From the NCBI RefSeq assembly GCF_024979295.1, contig NZ_JANLCJ010000003.1, forward strand, positions 248,001 to 312,000: DNA of 64,000 bases, in the 5' to 3' direction. Within the stretch, counting starts at the first letter, position 1, and every line of letters begins with the position of its first letter. The translations under genes and the position numbers were made by a program. This DNA is from Herbiconiux daphne (lineage in GTDB: Bacteria > Actinomycetota > Actinomycetes > Actinomycetales > Microbacteriaceae). Shown here in pieces: positions 8,958-17,041 of this stretch. The notes under the pieces were generated by a model. The model was not told where the DNA came from. It did not search any database and worked only from the letters and a program-made list of their open reading frames with translations.

Positions 8958-9983
8958 TCAGACGTCGCTCGACGACTGCCACAGGTTGATGCCGGCGTCG
9001 ACCGCGAGCTCGTCGATGCGGGCGAGCTCGTCGGCCGTGAAGTCGAGGTTCGCGGTGGCGTCGAGGTTGTCGTCGAGTTGCTCGACCGAGGAGGCGCCGA
9101 TCAGCACCGAGGTGACCCGCTCGTCGCGCAGCGCCCACGACAGCGCCAGCTGGGCGAGCGTCTGACCGCGGCCGGCGGCGATGTCGTTGAGGGCGCGCAC
9201 CCGGCCGAGGGTCTCGTCGGTGAGCATGGTCTTCTGCATCGAGCCGCCCCGGGCGCCGCGGGAGTCGTCGGGTACGCCTTCGAGGTAGCGATCGGTCAGC
9301 AGCCCCTGGGCGAGCGGCGAGAACGCGATGCAGCCGACGCCGAGATCGCCGAGCGTGTCGAGCAGACCGTGCTCGATCCAGCGGTTGAACATCGAATACG
9401 AGGGCTGGTGGATGAGCAGCGGCGTGCCGAGATCGGCGAGGATGCGGGCGGCCTCGACGGTGCGCTCGGGCGAGTACGACGAGATGCCGGCGTAGAGAGC
9501 CCGCCCCGACTGCACGGCCGTGTGCAGGGCTCCCATCGTCTCGTCGAGCGGCGTGTCGGGGTCGGCCCGGTGGGAGTAGAAGATGTCGACGTAATCGAGC
9601 CCCATGCGGCCGAGCGACTGATCGAGCGAGGCCAGCAGGTATTTGCGGGAACCGAAGTTGCCGTAGGGGCCCGGCCACATGTCGTAACCCGCCTTGGTCG
9701 ATATGACGAGTTCATCGCGGTAGGGCGCGAGGTCTTCGGCGAACACCCGCCCGAAATTGATCTCGGCGCTGCCGTAGGGCGGGCCGTAGTTGTTGGCGAG
9801 GTCGATGTGCGTCACACCACGATCGAAGGCGCGGCGCAGAATCGCGCGCTGCGTGTCGAGCGGCTTCTCGTCGCCGAAGTTCTGCCAGAGGCCGAGCGAC
9901 ACCGCCGGGAGCAGAAGGCCGCTGCGCCCGGAGCGGCGATAGGGCAGGGATTCGTAGCGGTCGTCGGAGGCGAGGTAGGTCAT
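8958..9983 (-). CDS. Aldo/keto reductase, YghZ/Gpr-like
   Basis: A 341-residue NADPH-dependent aldo/keto reductase. The catalytic tetrad is visible: Asp and Tyr in HIDLANNYGPPYG, Lys in ISTKAGYDMWPG and His in YSHRADP. The extended WPGPYGNFGSRKYL segment is characteristic of the L-glyceraldehyde-3-phosphate reductase (YghZ/AKR14) branch. The nucleotide-binding end reads SVLIGASSVEQLDDN. It sits between an SRPBCC protein (12-bp gap) and the ATP-grasp fusion (7-bp gap), so the three are co-transcribed. The physiological carbonyl substrate is not evident. Confidence 0.9.
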   Translation of the reverse strand: MTYLASDDRYESLPYRRSGRSGLLLPAVSLGLWQNFGDEKPLDTQRAILRRAFDRGVTHIDLANNYGPPYGSAEINFGRVFAEDLAPYRDELVISTKAGYDMWPGPYGNFGSRKYLLASLDQSLGRMGLDYVDIFYSHRADPDTPLDETMGALHTAVQSGRALYAGISSYSPERTVEAARILADLGTPLLIHQPSYSMFNRWIEHGLLDTLGDLGVGCIAFSPLAQGLLTDRYLEGVPDDSRGARGGSMQKTMLTDETLGRVRALNDIAAGRGQTLAQLALSWALRDERVTSVLIGASSVEQLDDNLDATANLDFTADELARIDELAVDAGINLWQSSSDV

Positions 9984-9995
9984 GGTTTCATGCTG

Positions 9996-10487
9996 TCACG
10001 ACCCGCTCGCAACGCGCACGCATTCCGCCATCGAACGCTTCATGTAGCGCAGCCAGATCGGCCCGATGACGTGGGCGACGATGAACCGGCGGCCCGGCAG
10101 CGGGCGGAACCCGTAAGTCCAGCGGATGCGGGTCGCCTCGCCGACGGGCTCGTAGAGCCAGCTCGCGTGCGCGTCGGAGACGAGCCGCCCCAGCAGCTTC
10201 GTGTACTGCGTGACACGGTAGTCGAACCATCCGCGCGAACCCGGTCCCTCCGGCCGCACATAGCGCGTGATCTCTTCGCGGAAGCGGCCGCCGTCGGAGA
10301 GGTGCACGGTGCGTTGCTCCCCCGGATGATTCCATGGCCCGGTCTGCTCCGACACCCCGGTGACCGCCGGCAGCACCGTGAGATAGCCGAGGAACAACGT
10401 GCTGTCGTCGCGGGTCACGACCCGGTCGAACGCCGTCAGGGGCGGCACCCGAGCCTCCCCCGCGACCGTGAAATCGACGAGCTCCAT
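9996..10487 (-). CDS. SRPBCC family protein
   Basis: About 163 residues from the ATG at 10487; an upstream ATG at 10529 would overlap the divergent gene start and is less likely. The pattern of hydrophobic strands, WFDYRVTQYTKLLGRL and the C-terminal helix (IVAHVIGPIWLRYMKRSMAECV) fit the START/polyketide-cyclase-like helix-grip fold, which binds hydrophobic ligands. It heads the operon with the aldo/keto reductase and the ATP-grasp fusion. Whether it is an enzyme or a lipid binder cannot be told. Confidence 0.65.
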   Translation of the reverse strand: MELVDFTVAGEARVPPLTAFDRVVTRDDSTLFLGYLTVLPAVTGVSEQTGPWNHPGEQRTVHLSDGGRFREEITRYVRPEGPGSRGWFDYRVTQYTKLLGRLVSDAHASWLYEPVGEATRIRWTYGFRPLPGRRFIVAHVIGPIWLRYMKRSMAECVRVASGS

Positions 10488-10527
10488 GTGCTCACCGTAG
10501 GCCCCCCGCTCCCCCCACGCTTGGACC

Positions 10528-10815
10528 ATGCCCTCTTATCGCGTCACGATGATCGTCGGAACCCTCGAGCTCGGAGTGCGACCCGAAGAGGTGCTGCCCA
10601 CCCTCAGCGGCGCCGTCGCCGACTACACGACGGTGGAGGCATCCGACATCGCGATCGTGGCCGGCGCACCCCGGGTGACCGTGCGCTACACCGCCGACAC
10701 CGACGAGGCCGCCTACCTCATCGCCGAACAGGCGATCGACGGGGCTCGCGTGTCGGTCGAGCCGATCGCCTGGCAGGTCACCCGCCGGGTGGAGGGGCGC
10801 TGGGAGTCGCTCTGA
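10528..10815 (+). CDS. Hypothetical protein (95 residues)
   Basis: I recognise no family. The protein is short, acidic to neutral and soluble, with alternating beta and alpha segments (RVTMIVGTLELG, IAIVAGAPRVTVRYTAD, AAYLIAEQAIDGARVSVEPIAWQVTRRV) that would suit a small ferredoxin-like fold. It is divergent from the SRPBCC gene with about 40 bp between starts. Its last 38 bp overlap, tail to tail, with the 3' end of the large nuclease/helicase gene. Codon use is ordinary for this genome, which supports a real gene. Confidence 0.6.
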   Translation: MPSYRVTMIVGTLELGVRPEEVLPTLSGAVADYTTVEASDIAIVAGAPRVTVRYTADTDEAAYLIAEQAIDGARVSVEPIAWQVTRRVEGRWESL

Positions 10816-13800
10816 CGACGGCCTCGCGGTCGGCGCCGGATGCCGCAGCGGCAGCACCGGGCACCGGCTCAGCGGCGTCGGATGCCGCGCGAGCATCATC
10901 GTCGCCGATCAGCCGCAGGAACGCCGAAAGCGTCGCCAGTTCGCCCTCGTTGGTGGGCAGGTGGTCGGTGAGCGCCGGCGAGAACACCAGATGGGCCACC
11001 CACTTCGCCCGTGACACAGCGACGTTGAGGCGGTTCTTCATCAGCAGGAAGCCGATGCCGCGCGGCACGTCGACGGCTGCCGACGTGGCGAGCGACACGA
11101 TGGCGACCGGCGCTTCGCGACCCTGGAACTTGTCGACCGTGCCGACCGCCACCTCCGGATGCCCCGCGGCCGCGAGTGCGGCGGCGAGGCGCTCGACCTG
11201 GGCGTTGTAGGGGGCCACGACGATGATGTCGGCGCCGCCGATGGGCCGCGGCATCCCCTCGCCCTCGGCGGGATCGCTCCACAGGCGACCGACGACGTCG
11301 CTCACGATCTCGACCACCCGCGCGGCTTCTTCGGGAGACTCGGTCGCGTTGCCGTGGTGTGACACGGGATGCAGTCGCAGGCCGGGCTCCACACCGGTCA
11401 ATGCTCGATCGGTGGTCGCCGGCAGCATCGCGTGCAGCTCGCCCTCGTAGCTGAGCTCGCTGACGGGCGCGCAGACCGCCGGATGCATGCGCCAACTGAG
11501 GTCGAGGAAGTAGCCGAGCCCGGGCGGCAGCACGTCGTGCCCGTCGGTGAGCCAGCCGAGCGCCGACGCGTCGACCGGCTCGGGGTGGGTGCCCTGCGTC
11601 ACCTGGGGCAGTTGCTGCGGATCGCCGAGCAGCAGCAGGTTGCGGGCCGCGACGCTGACGGCGATGGTGTTGGCCAGGGAGTACTGACCGGCCTCGTCGA
11701 CCACGAGCAGGTCGAGTCCACGGCGGCCGACGCGGCCGAGGTTCGTGAAGTCCCACGCCGTTCCGCCGATGACGGCGCCACGGCCCTCGGCCGCCGCGCG
11801 GGCCAGGAATCGGGCGTGGCCCTCTTTCGGCAGGGGCGTGAACAGGGCGTCGGATGATTCGCTCACCTTGCCGGCCCGGTCGGCGTCGACCCCCGCCGCC
11901 ACGATCGCGTCGAGCATGTTCTCGACGACGGCGTGCGACTGCCCCACGACCCCGACCGACCAGCCGTGCTGGTTCACGAGGTCGGCCACGACGCGGGCTC
12001 CGGTGAAGGTCTTGCCTGTTCCGGGTGGCCCCTGCACGGCGAGGTAGGAGTCGTCGAGCGCCAGCAGTGAATCGCGGATGGCCTCGATCACGCCGCGCGC
12101 GCCGTCGCGCACGGGCTCGAGGGTGCGGCCGTCGTGTCGCCGGGGCGGCCGGCGGCGCAGGATGTCGAGGGCCGCGTCGCGGGGAAAGGCCGGCAGCCCA
12201 TCGGCTAGCGCCTGCCCCCACTCGGCGATCGCCGCCTGCAACGACACCGTTCGAGGCGGCGCCGAGGGTGTGACAGCGATGGGCAGGGCCGCATAGCCGG
12301 AGCCCCCGTCGGCGGAGCCGGCGGCGCCGCCGGACGCGGGCAGACGCTCTTCGAAGACGTACTGGGGGACGCCGTTCGGCAGCACGATGGTGTCGGCGAG
12401 CACCGTGCGGGCATGCGCCACGCGGGCGCTCGCCCGCGACCGGGGTTCGAACCACGGATGCGGAGGGTCGTAGACGAAGAACCGCCCGCCCTCGCCCGGC
12501 TCGAGGCGGCTGCCGGGGGCGAGTTCGCCACGCACCCGGATCTCACGGCGATCGGCCCGCTGGCCGGGATTGCGATACCAGTCGCGGTCGACCACACCGG
12601 CGGTCACCACGAGCACGTCGCGGGTGTCGGCCCACTCGTCGAGCGGTTGCTCGAGGCGGTTGAAATGCTCCCACCAGAACGACTTGTCTTCGCGCCGGTG
12701 GTAGTCGATGGCCGCCGCCGCGAGGGCGATCGCCGTCTGGTCGCCCGTGCGGTCGGCCGGGTCGACCCCGGCGATCTGCGACGTGAGCGCCAGGTGCAGC
12801 GGGCTCGGCTCGAAGTCGAGTCCGTCGCCCTCGGAGCCTGCCGTGTCGGCAGCGGTCGCGTCAGCGCCGACCGCGTCGTCGGCCGCGAGCCCGTCGAGGG
12901 CGACCTGACCGGCGAGCTCGGACAGCGAGACGACGCCGTTCTCGGCCGCCCGCTCGAGCAGCCAGTCGCGCAGCCGCAACGTCGACAGGCAGTCGTATTC
13001 GTTGTAGTCGGCGATCTCACGCAGTTGCGCCTCGGCGGCCACCGCGGCCGCGGCATCCGTTCGCCCTCGATCGCGCAACTCGGTGTAGCGCACATAGGCG
13101 GTGATGGAGTCGGCCGCGTTGGTCACCTCGCTGTCGCGGTAGAGCTCACCCATGTAGAGCGGTTCGAGCTTCTTGAGGCTGTAGGAGGGCGAGCTGACGC
13201 GGATGGTCTTCTTCACGACGGGGTAGAGATCGACCAGCACGTCGCGGCGCAGCAACTCGTCGAGCTGGTCTTCGCCCACGCCGTGGCGGGCGGCGAGGGA
13301 TTGCAGGTGGGCACGCTCGTAGTTCGCGTAGTGGTAGACGTGCAGGCCGGGATGCTCGCGCAACCGCTCGGTGACGTAGTCGAGGAACCGGCGCAGGGCC
13401 TCGCGCTCTTCGGCGTGGTCGTGCGCCCAGAAGGGGCGAAACGACGTGCCGCCGCCCGGCGCGTGCTCGATGACGCCGAAGAGGTAGTCGAGGCCCCAGT
13501 CGGGCCCGGCGCGCTCGGAGTAGAGCGGGTCGCCCTCGAAGTCGAAGAAGATGTCACCGGCGTCGGGCCGCGGCAACCCGGCGAGGGCGGAGGCGTCGAA
13601 CACCCGGTAGGCCAGGCCGGAGCGGCCCGCGACCTGCATGCGCGCCTGGTCGCGCAACGTCTCGACCGTGCTGTCGGCCATGCCGGGCACGGGGCCCGAC
13701 GACGAGGCCAGCTCGTCGATGGTGGTGATGCCCGCGTCGATCAGCCGCGATCGCTGGGTGACCCGGATGCCGGCCACGAGCAGCAGGTCGGCGTGCGCGG

Positions 13801-14539
13801 CCACTTCGGGGGCGCAGACGTCGCAGCGCCCGCAGATGGTGTAGCGCGGATCGCCCCATTCCACGGCGGCCTCGGGCCCGTCGCCGGCGGCGAGACGCTC
13901 GTCGAGCAGGTGCTCGAGCCGCTGCCGGCGGTTGCGGTAGACCGGCAGGATGTCGCGCAGTTCGTGGGTCGATGTGGAGCCGTCGCCCAGCAGCAGGTGC
14001 ACCTGCGAGCCGAGCGGGATGCCCAGCAGCTCGAGCTGGTCGGCGTAGGCCGCGAGCTGCAGCAGCGCCGTGATCTTGGCGTGGCGCGCGAGCTTGGTGT
14101 CGTAGACCTCGTAGCGAGAGGTGCCCGGGACCTTCACGAGGAAGTCGGCGAAGCCGAGGAACCGGCCGTCGAAGAAGGTGCCCTGGAACACGACGTCGGC
14201 CCCGGCGCGGAGCGCGGCGACGGTGTGCCGCTGGTGCTCGAGCAGAGCCTCGGGCGTCGAGCGCTCGGGGCGCGCGATCTCGGCGACGCCGGCCGGAGTC
14301 ACGCCGTCGAACGCACCGAAGCGCGCGCGCAGCTGCTCCAGCGTGCGCAGCTCGTGAGCGTCGCCGAGGCGGGCCGTGCGGTCGAGCATCTCGTCGACCA
14401 CCTCGGGCAGTGGAGCGATGCGGCCGAGCTTCGCGTCGAGCCGCCGCACCAGGGCGAACTCGCAGGTGGCCGCCGCCGTGAGGTCGGTGGCGCTGTAGAG
14501 GATCGTGGCGCCGTGCCCCGGCTCGCCGCTGACGATCAT
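10778..14539 (-). CDS. TM0106-type RecB-like nuclease fused to superfamily 1 helicase
   Basis: A 1253-residue DNA/RNA-processing protein. The first third carries a RecB/Cas4-like PD-(D/E)XK nuclease: GFADFLVKV, then YEVYDTKLARHAK, then LLQLAAYADQL, which supply the metal-binding Asp, Lys and QxxxY residues. A Cys cluster CGRCDVC near residue 235 may bind iron-sulphur or zinc. An RNase H-like segment begins at DIFFDFEGDPLYS. The C-terminal 450 residues are a superfamily 1 helicase with Walker A QGPPGTGKTFTGA, Walker B LLVVDEAGQYS, GDPQQLPQV and GTVDKFQGREA. The start ATG follows GAAGGAG. These proteins are widespread and poorly studied; repair or nucleic-acid defence are both possible. Confidence 0.85.
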   Translation of the reverse strand: MIVSGEPGHGATILYSATDLTAAATCEFALVRRLDAKLGRIAPLPEVVDEMLDRTARLGDAHELRTLEQLRARFGAFDGVTPAGVAEIARPERSTPEALLEHQRHTVAALRAGADVVFQGTFFDGRFLGFADFLVKVPGTSRYEVYDTKLARHAKITALLQLAAYADQLELLGIPLGSQVHLLLGDGSTSTHELRDILPVYRNRRQRLEHLLDERLAAGDGPEAAVEWGDPRYTICGRCDVCAPEVAAHADLLLVAGIRVTQRSRLIDAGITTIDELASSSGPVPGMADSTVETLRDQARMQVAGRSGLAYRVFDASALAGLPRPDAGDIFFDFEGDPLYSERAGPDWGLDYLFGVIEHAPGGGTSFRPFWAHDHAEEREALRRFLDYVTERLREHPGLHVYHYANYERAHLQSLAARHGVGEDQLDELLRRDVLVDLYPVVKKTIRVSSPSYSLKKLEPLYMGELYRDSEVTNAADSITAYVRYTELRDRGRTDAAAAVAAEAQLREIADYNEYDCLSTLRLRDWLLERAAENGVVSLSELAGQVALDGLAADDAVGADATAADTAGSEGDGLDFEPSPLHLALTSQIAGVDPADRTGDQTAIALAAAAIDYHRREDKSFWWEHFNRLEQPLDEWADTRDVLVVTAGVVDRDWYRNPGQRADRREIRVRGELAPGSRLEPGEGGRFFVYDPPHPWFEPRSRASARVAHARTVLADTIVLPNGVPQYVFEERLPASGGAAGSADGGSGYAALPIAVTPSAPPRTVSLQAAIAEWGQALADGLPAFPRDAALDILRRRPPRRHDGRTLEPVRDGARGVIEAIRDSLLALDDSYLAVQGPPGTGKTFTGARVVADLVNQHGWSVGVVGQSHAVVENMLDAIVAAGVDADRAGKVSESSDALFTPLPKEGHARFLARAAAEGRGAVIGGTAWDFTNLGRVGRRGLDLLVVDEAGQYSLANTIAVSVAARNLLLLGDPQQLPQVTQGTHPEPVDASALGWLTDGHDVLPPGLGYFLDLSWRMHPAVCAPVSELSYEGELHAMLPATTDRALTGVEPGLRLHPVSHHGNATESPEEAARVVEIVSDVVGRLWSDPAEGEGMPRPIGGADIIVVAPYNAQVERLAAALAAAGHPEVAVGTVDKFQGREAPVAIVSLATSAAVDVPRGIGFLLMKNRLNVAVSRAKWVAHLVFSPALTDHLPTNEGELATLSAFLRLIGDDDARAASDAAEPVPGAAAAASGADREAVVRATPSAPPPGG

Positions 14540-14603
14540 CCGTTCTCCTTCGTGGTCGCCATCAGGCTATCCGGCACCGCCGACATCGACCTTCGAGGGA
14601 TGC

Positions 14604-15254
14604 TCAGGGCCGGATGCCCACCGCCGGCAGGATGACGCCGTCGATCATCGACACGAGGAACTCGCGGTCGACCGGCTTCTTGAGCACCAGGGTGCGGTAG
14701 GCGGCCATCGACGGCGAGATCAGCGCGATGGTGTCGACGTCGCAGTCGGCGGCGATCTCACCCCGCTCGATCGCCCGGCGCAGCAGGATGCGGTTGACCT
14801 CGGCGCGGGGCTCGATGATGGCCTGGCTGATGGCGTCGGAGAGCTCGGGCGAGCGGGCGAGCACCGACATGAGGCCCGCCATCACCTGCAGCTTCTTCTC
14901 GGCCTCTTCGAGCGTGCGGGGCTTGATCATGCCGATCAGGTCGCCGCGCAGGGTGCCGGTGTCGGGCAGCCGATCGAGGTCGAGGTCGTCCTTCTTCATG
15001 CACGCCACCGCGTCGATGACGAGTTCGCCCTTCGACGCCCAACGCCGGTAGAGCGTGGCCTTGCCGGCCTTGGCCCGAGCGGCCACCATGTCGATGGTCA
15101 TGCCGTCGTAGCCCTCTTCGGCGAGCACGTCGACGGCGGCGTCGAGGATGTCGGCGTCGCGACTGTGGTCGCGCTTGCGGCCCAGACGGGCCGGCTCGGC
15201 GGCCGTGTCATCGGCAGCGCGGGTGTTCGTGGGGTCGAGGTCGAGCTGCGTCAT
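14604..15254 (-). CDS. TetR/AcrR family transcriptional repressor of the adjacent exporter
   Basis: A 216-residue regulator. The N-terminal helix-turn-helix runs over ILDAAVDVLAEEGYDGMTIDMVAARAKAGKATLYRRW, a clear TetR motif with the KATLYRRW recognition end. The C-terminal ligand domain is variable and does not identify the inducer. The ATG at 15254 is preferred over an ATG 18 bases upstream because GGAG stands seven bases before it. It is divergent from the EmrB-type transporter, and its own promoter overlaps an 8-bp palindrome, so it most likely represses both itself and the transporter until a drug binds. Confidence 0.88.
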   Translation of the reverse strand: MTQLDLDPTNTRAADDTAAEPARLGRKRDHSRDADILDAAVDVLAEEGYDGMTIDMVAARAKAGKATLYRRWASKGELVIDAVACMKKDDLDLDRLPDTGTLRGDLIGMIKPRTLEEAEKKLQVMAGLMSVLARSPELSDAISQAIIEPRAEVNRILLRRAIERGEIAADCDVDTIALISPSMAAYRTLVLKKPVDREFLVSMIDGVILPAVGIRP

Positions 15255-15286
15255 TGCAACGATCTCCTTCATGCGGGGTCGACTTC

Positions 15287-15348
15287 ATGTTACCGTCGGA
15301 CTAATTCTAGAACAAAGATATCCGAAACTGGGCAGTACCGTATATAGT
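15287..15348. promoter_or_regulatory. Divergent promoter/operator between tetR and emrB-like genes
   Basis: On the minus strand TTGTTC (15310-15315) and TAACAT (15287-15292) are 17 bp apart and form a good promoter for the TetR gene. The palindrome TTCTAGAA (15305-15312) overlaps the -35 box and is a plausible operator core. On the plus strand TATAGT (15343-15348) lies seven bases before the transporter ATG, which would give a leaderless transcript; no strong -35 is visible for it. Confidence 0.5.
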
Positions 15349-15355
15349 TCTGCTC

Positions 15356-16882
15356 ATGCCTCAGACATCCTCCGACGTCGCCGCCTCCGCCGGCGCTCAC
15401 ACGGCTTCGACCCGTCGCTGGTGGACCCTCACCACCGTCGCCCTCGCCCAACTCATGGTGGTGCTCGACTCCACCGTCGTGAACATCGCCCTGCCCGCCG
15501 CCCAGGCCGACCTCGGCTTCTCCAACGGCGACCGGCAGTGGATCATCACCGCATACTCCCTCGCCTTCGGCAGCCTGCTGCTGCTCGGCGGCCGCCTCAG
15601 CGACCTGATCGGCCGCAAACGCACCTTCATCATCGGCCTGATCGGCTTCGCCGTGGCCTCGGCCCTCGGTGGCGCCGCCGACAGCTTCGGCACCCTGGTC
15701 GCGGCGCGCGCCCTGCAGGGCGCCTTCGGAGCCCTGCTCGCGCCCACCGCCCTCGCCGTGCTCACGACGACCTTCACCATCCCGAAGGAGCGCGCCCGCG
15801 CGTTCGGCGTGTTCGGCGCCATCGCCGGAGCCGGTGGCGCCGTGGGCCTACTGCTTGGTGGCGTACTCACCGAGAACTTCAACTGGCGCTGGAACCTCTA
15901 CATCAACGTCTTCATCGCCATCGTCGCCATCATCGGCGCCGCGCTGTTCGTCACCACGGTGAAGCGCACCGGTCCGCGGCCGAAGCTCGACATCCCGGGC
16001 ACCGTGCTCGTGTCGGGCGCGCTGTTCTCACTCGTCTACGGGTTCTCGAACGCCGAGACGGATGGCTGGGACTCGCCGCTCACCTGGGGAATGCTCGTCG
16101 CGAGCGGTGTTCTGCTCGTGGCGTTCGTGCTCTGGCAGCGCCGCGCGGCGCATCCGCTGCTCCCCCTCTCGATCGTGCTCGACCGCAACCGCGGAGCCGC
16201 CTTCAGTTCGGTGCTCATCGCGGGAGCGGGCATGTTCGGCATCTTCCTGTTCGTGACCTACTACCTGCAGACCTCGCTCGGCTACTCGCCCATTCAGACG
16301 GGTGTGTCGTTCCTGCCGATGATCGGCATGCTCGTGCTGGCGGCGCAGCTGTCGACGAACATCTTCGTGCCCCGGTTCGGTCCGAAGATCATGGTGCCGG
16401 CGGGCATGACGCTCGCGGCCATCGGCATGGTGATGCTGACGCGGTTGAACCTCGACAGCACCTATGCGGCCGATCTGCTGCCCGCGCTCATGATCCTGGG
16501 ATTCGGCATGGGCTCGATCATGCCGGCGTCGATGCAGACCGCGACCCTCGGGGTCGACCGCGAGTTCGCCGGAGTGGCCTCGGCCACGGTGAACACGAGC
16601 CAGCAGGTCGGCGGGTCGATCGGCACGGCACTGCTCAACACCCTCGCGGCCACGGCCGCCGCCGACTACGTGGCCTCGCACCTGCCGGCGACCGCCGCCG
16701 TGGCCGCCGAAGCCGCCGTGCAGAGCTACGCCACCGCCTACTGGTGGGGTGCCGGGTTCTTCGCCTTCGGCGCGGTGCTCGCGGCCCTGCTCTTCCGTCG
16801 GCGCGGGCAGGGGCTGTCGTTGTCGTCGCCGCACGCCGCGGGCGCGGCATCCGACGCTCCGGAGCCGGTCATCGCGCACTGA
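15356..16882 (+). CDS. MFS drug exporter, DHA2/EmrB-QacA type (14 TM)
   Basis: A 508-residue major facilitator with about fourteen membrane helices. Motif A appears as GGRLSDLIGRKRTF, and the DHA2 motif D1-like LDSTVVNIALP lies in helix 1. These proton antiporters expel amphipathic drugs and dyes. The divergent TetR gene makes it a standard regulated efflux pair. There is no Shine-Dalgarno; a TATAGT box seven bases upstream suggests a leaderless mRNA. A second copy at 38595-40091 is strikingly similar over the whole length, including GGRLSDLxGRKRTF and the NAETDGWDSP loop, so the two are recent paralogues. Confidence 0.92.
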   Translation: MPQTSSDVAASAGAHTASTRRWWTLTTVALAQLMVVLDSTVVNIALPAAQADLGFSNGDRQWIITAYSLAFGSLLLLGGRLSDLIGRKRTFIIGLIGFAVASALGGAADSFGTLVAARALQGAFGALLAPTALAVLTTTFTIPKERARAFGVFGAIAGAGGAVGLLLGGVLTENFNWRWNLYINVFIAIVAIIGAALFVTTVKRTGPRPKLDIPGTVLVSGALFSLVYGFSNAETDGWDSPLTWGMLVASGVLLVAFVLWQRRAAHPLLPLSIVLDRNRGAAFSSVLIAGAGMFGIFLFVTYYLQTSLGYSPIQTGVSFLPMIGMLVLAAQLSTNIFVPRFGPKIMVPAGMTLAAIGMVMLTRLNLDSTYAADLLPALMILGFGMGSIMPASMQTATLGVDREFAGVASATVNTSQQVGGSIGTALLNTLAATAAADYVASHLPATAAVAAEAAVQSYATAYWWGAGFFAFGAVLAALLFRRRGQGLSLSSPHAAGAASDAPEPVIAH

Positions 16883-16965
16883 CCCGCACTGACCCACACT
16901 GACGGTCGCTGCGGCGCTCGCGCTGCGCGGCGGCCCTGCGGTCGATCGACCGCTTCGGGCGGACC

Positions 16966-17021
16966 CAGACGAACCTCGCGGCCTCCCTCTCAGAGGGCAC
17001 GGATGCCGCGAGGTTCGTCTG
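16966..17021. terminator. Bidirectional hairpin terminator between convergent genes
   Basis: A perfect 17-bp inverted repeat: the arm CAGACGAACCTCGCGGC at 16966-16982 pairs with 17005-17021, enclosing a 22-base loop that holds a second small hairpin (CCCTC/GAGGG). GTTT follows on the right, but there is no long T tract on either side. It lies between the rightward MFS gene and the leftward PhzF gene, where a shared terminator is expected. Upstream, around 16877-16905, three near copies of a 10-bp unit (CACTGACCC-like) stand in tandem. Confidence 0.7.
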
Positions 17022-17041
17022 TTTCCGGCAGCGTTCGGGCC

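Noticed and set aside
8865..11210. 781-codon open frame on the plus strand
   Set aside because: It crosses three real leftward genes and contains no motif; an open frame by base composition only.
12413..14635. 740-codon open frame on the plus strand opposite the nuclease/helicase gene
   Set aside because: The translation is Gly/Arg/Val/Glu-rich without domains, and it is the antisense shadow expected from GC-rich third positions of the real gene.
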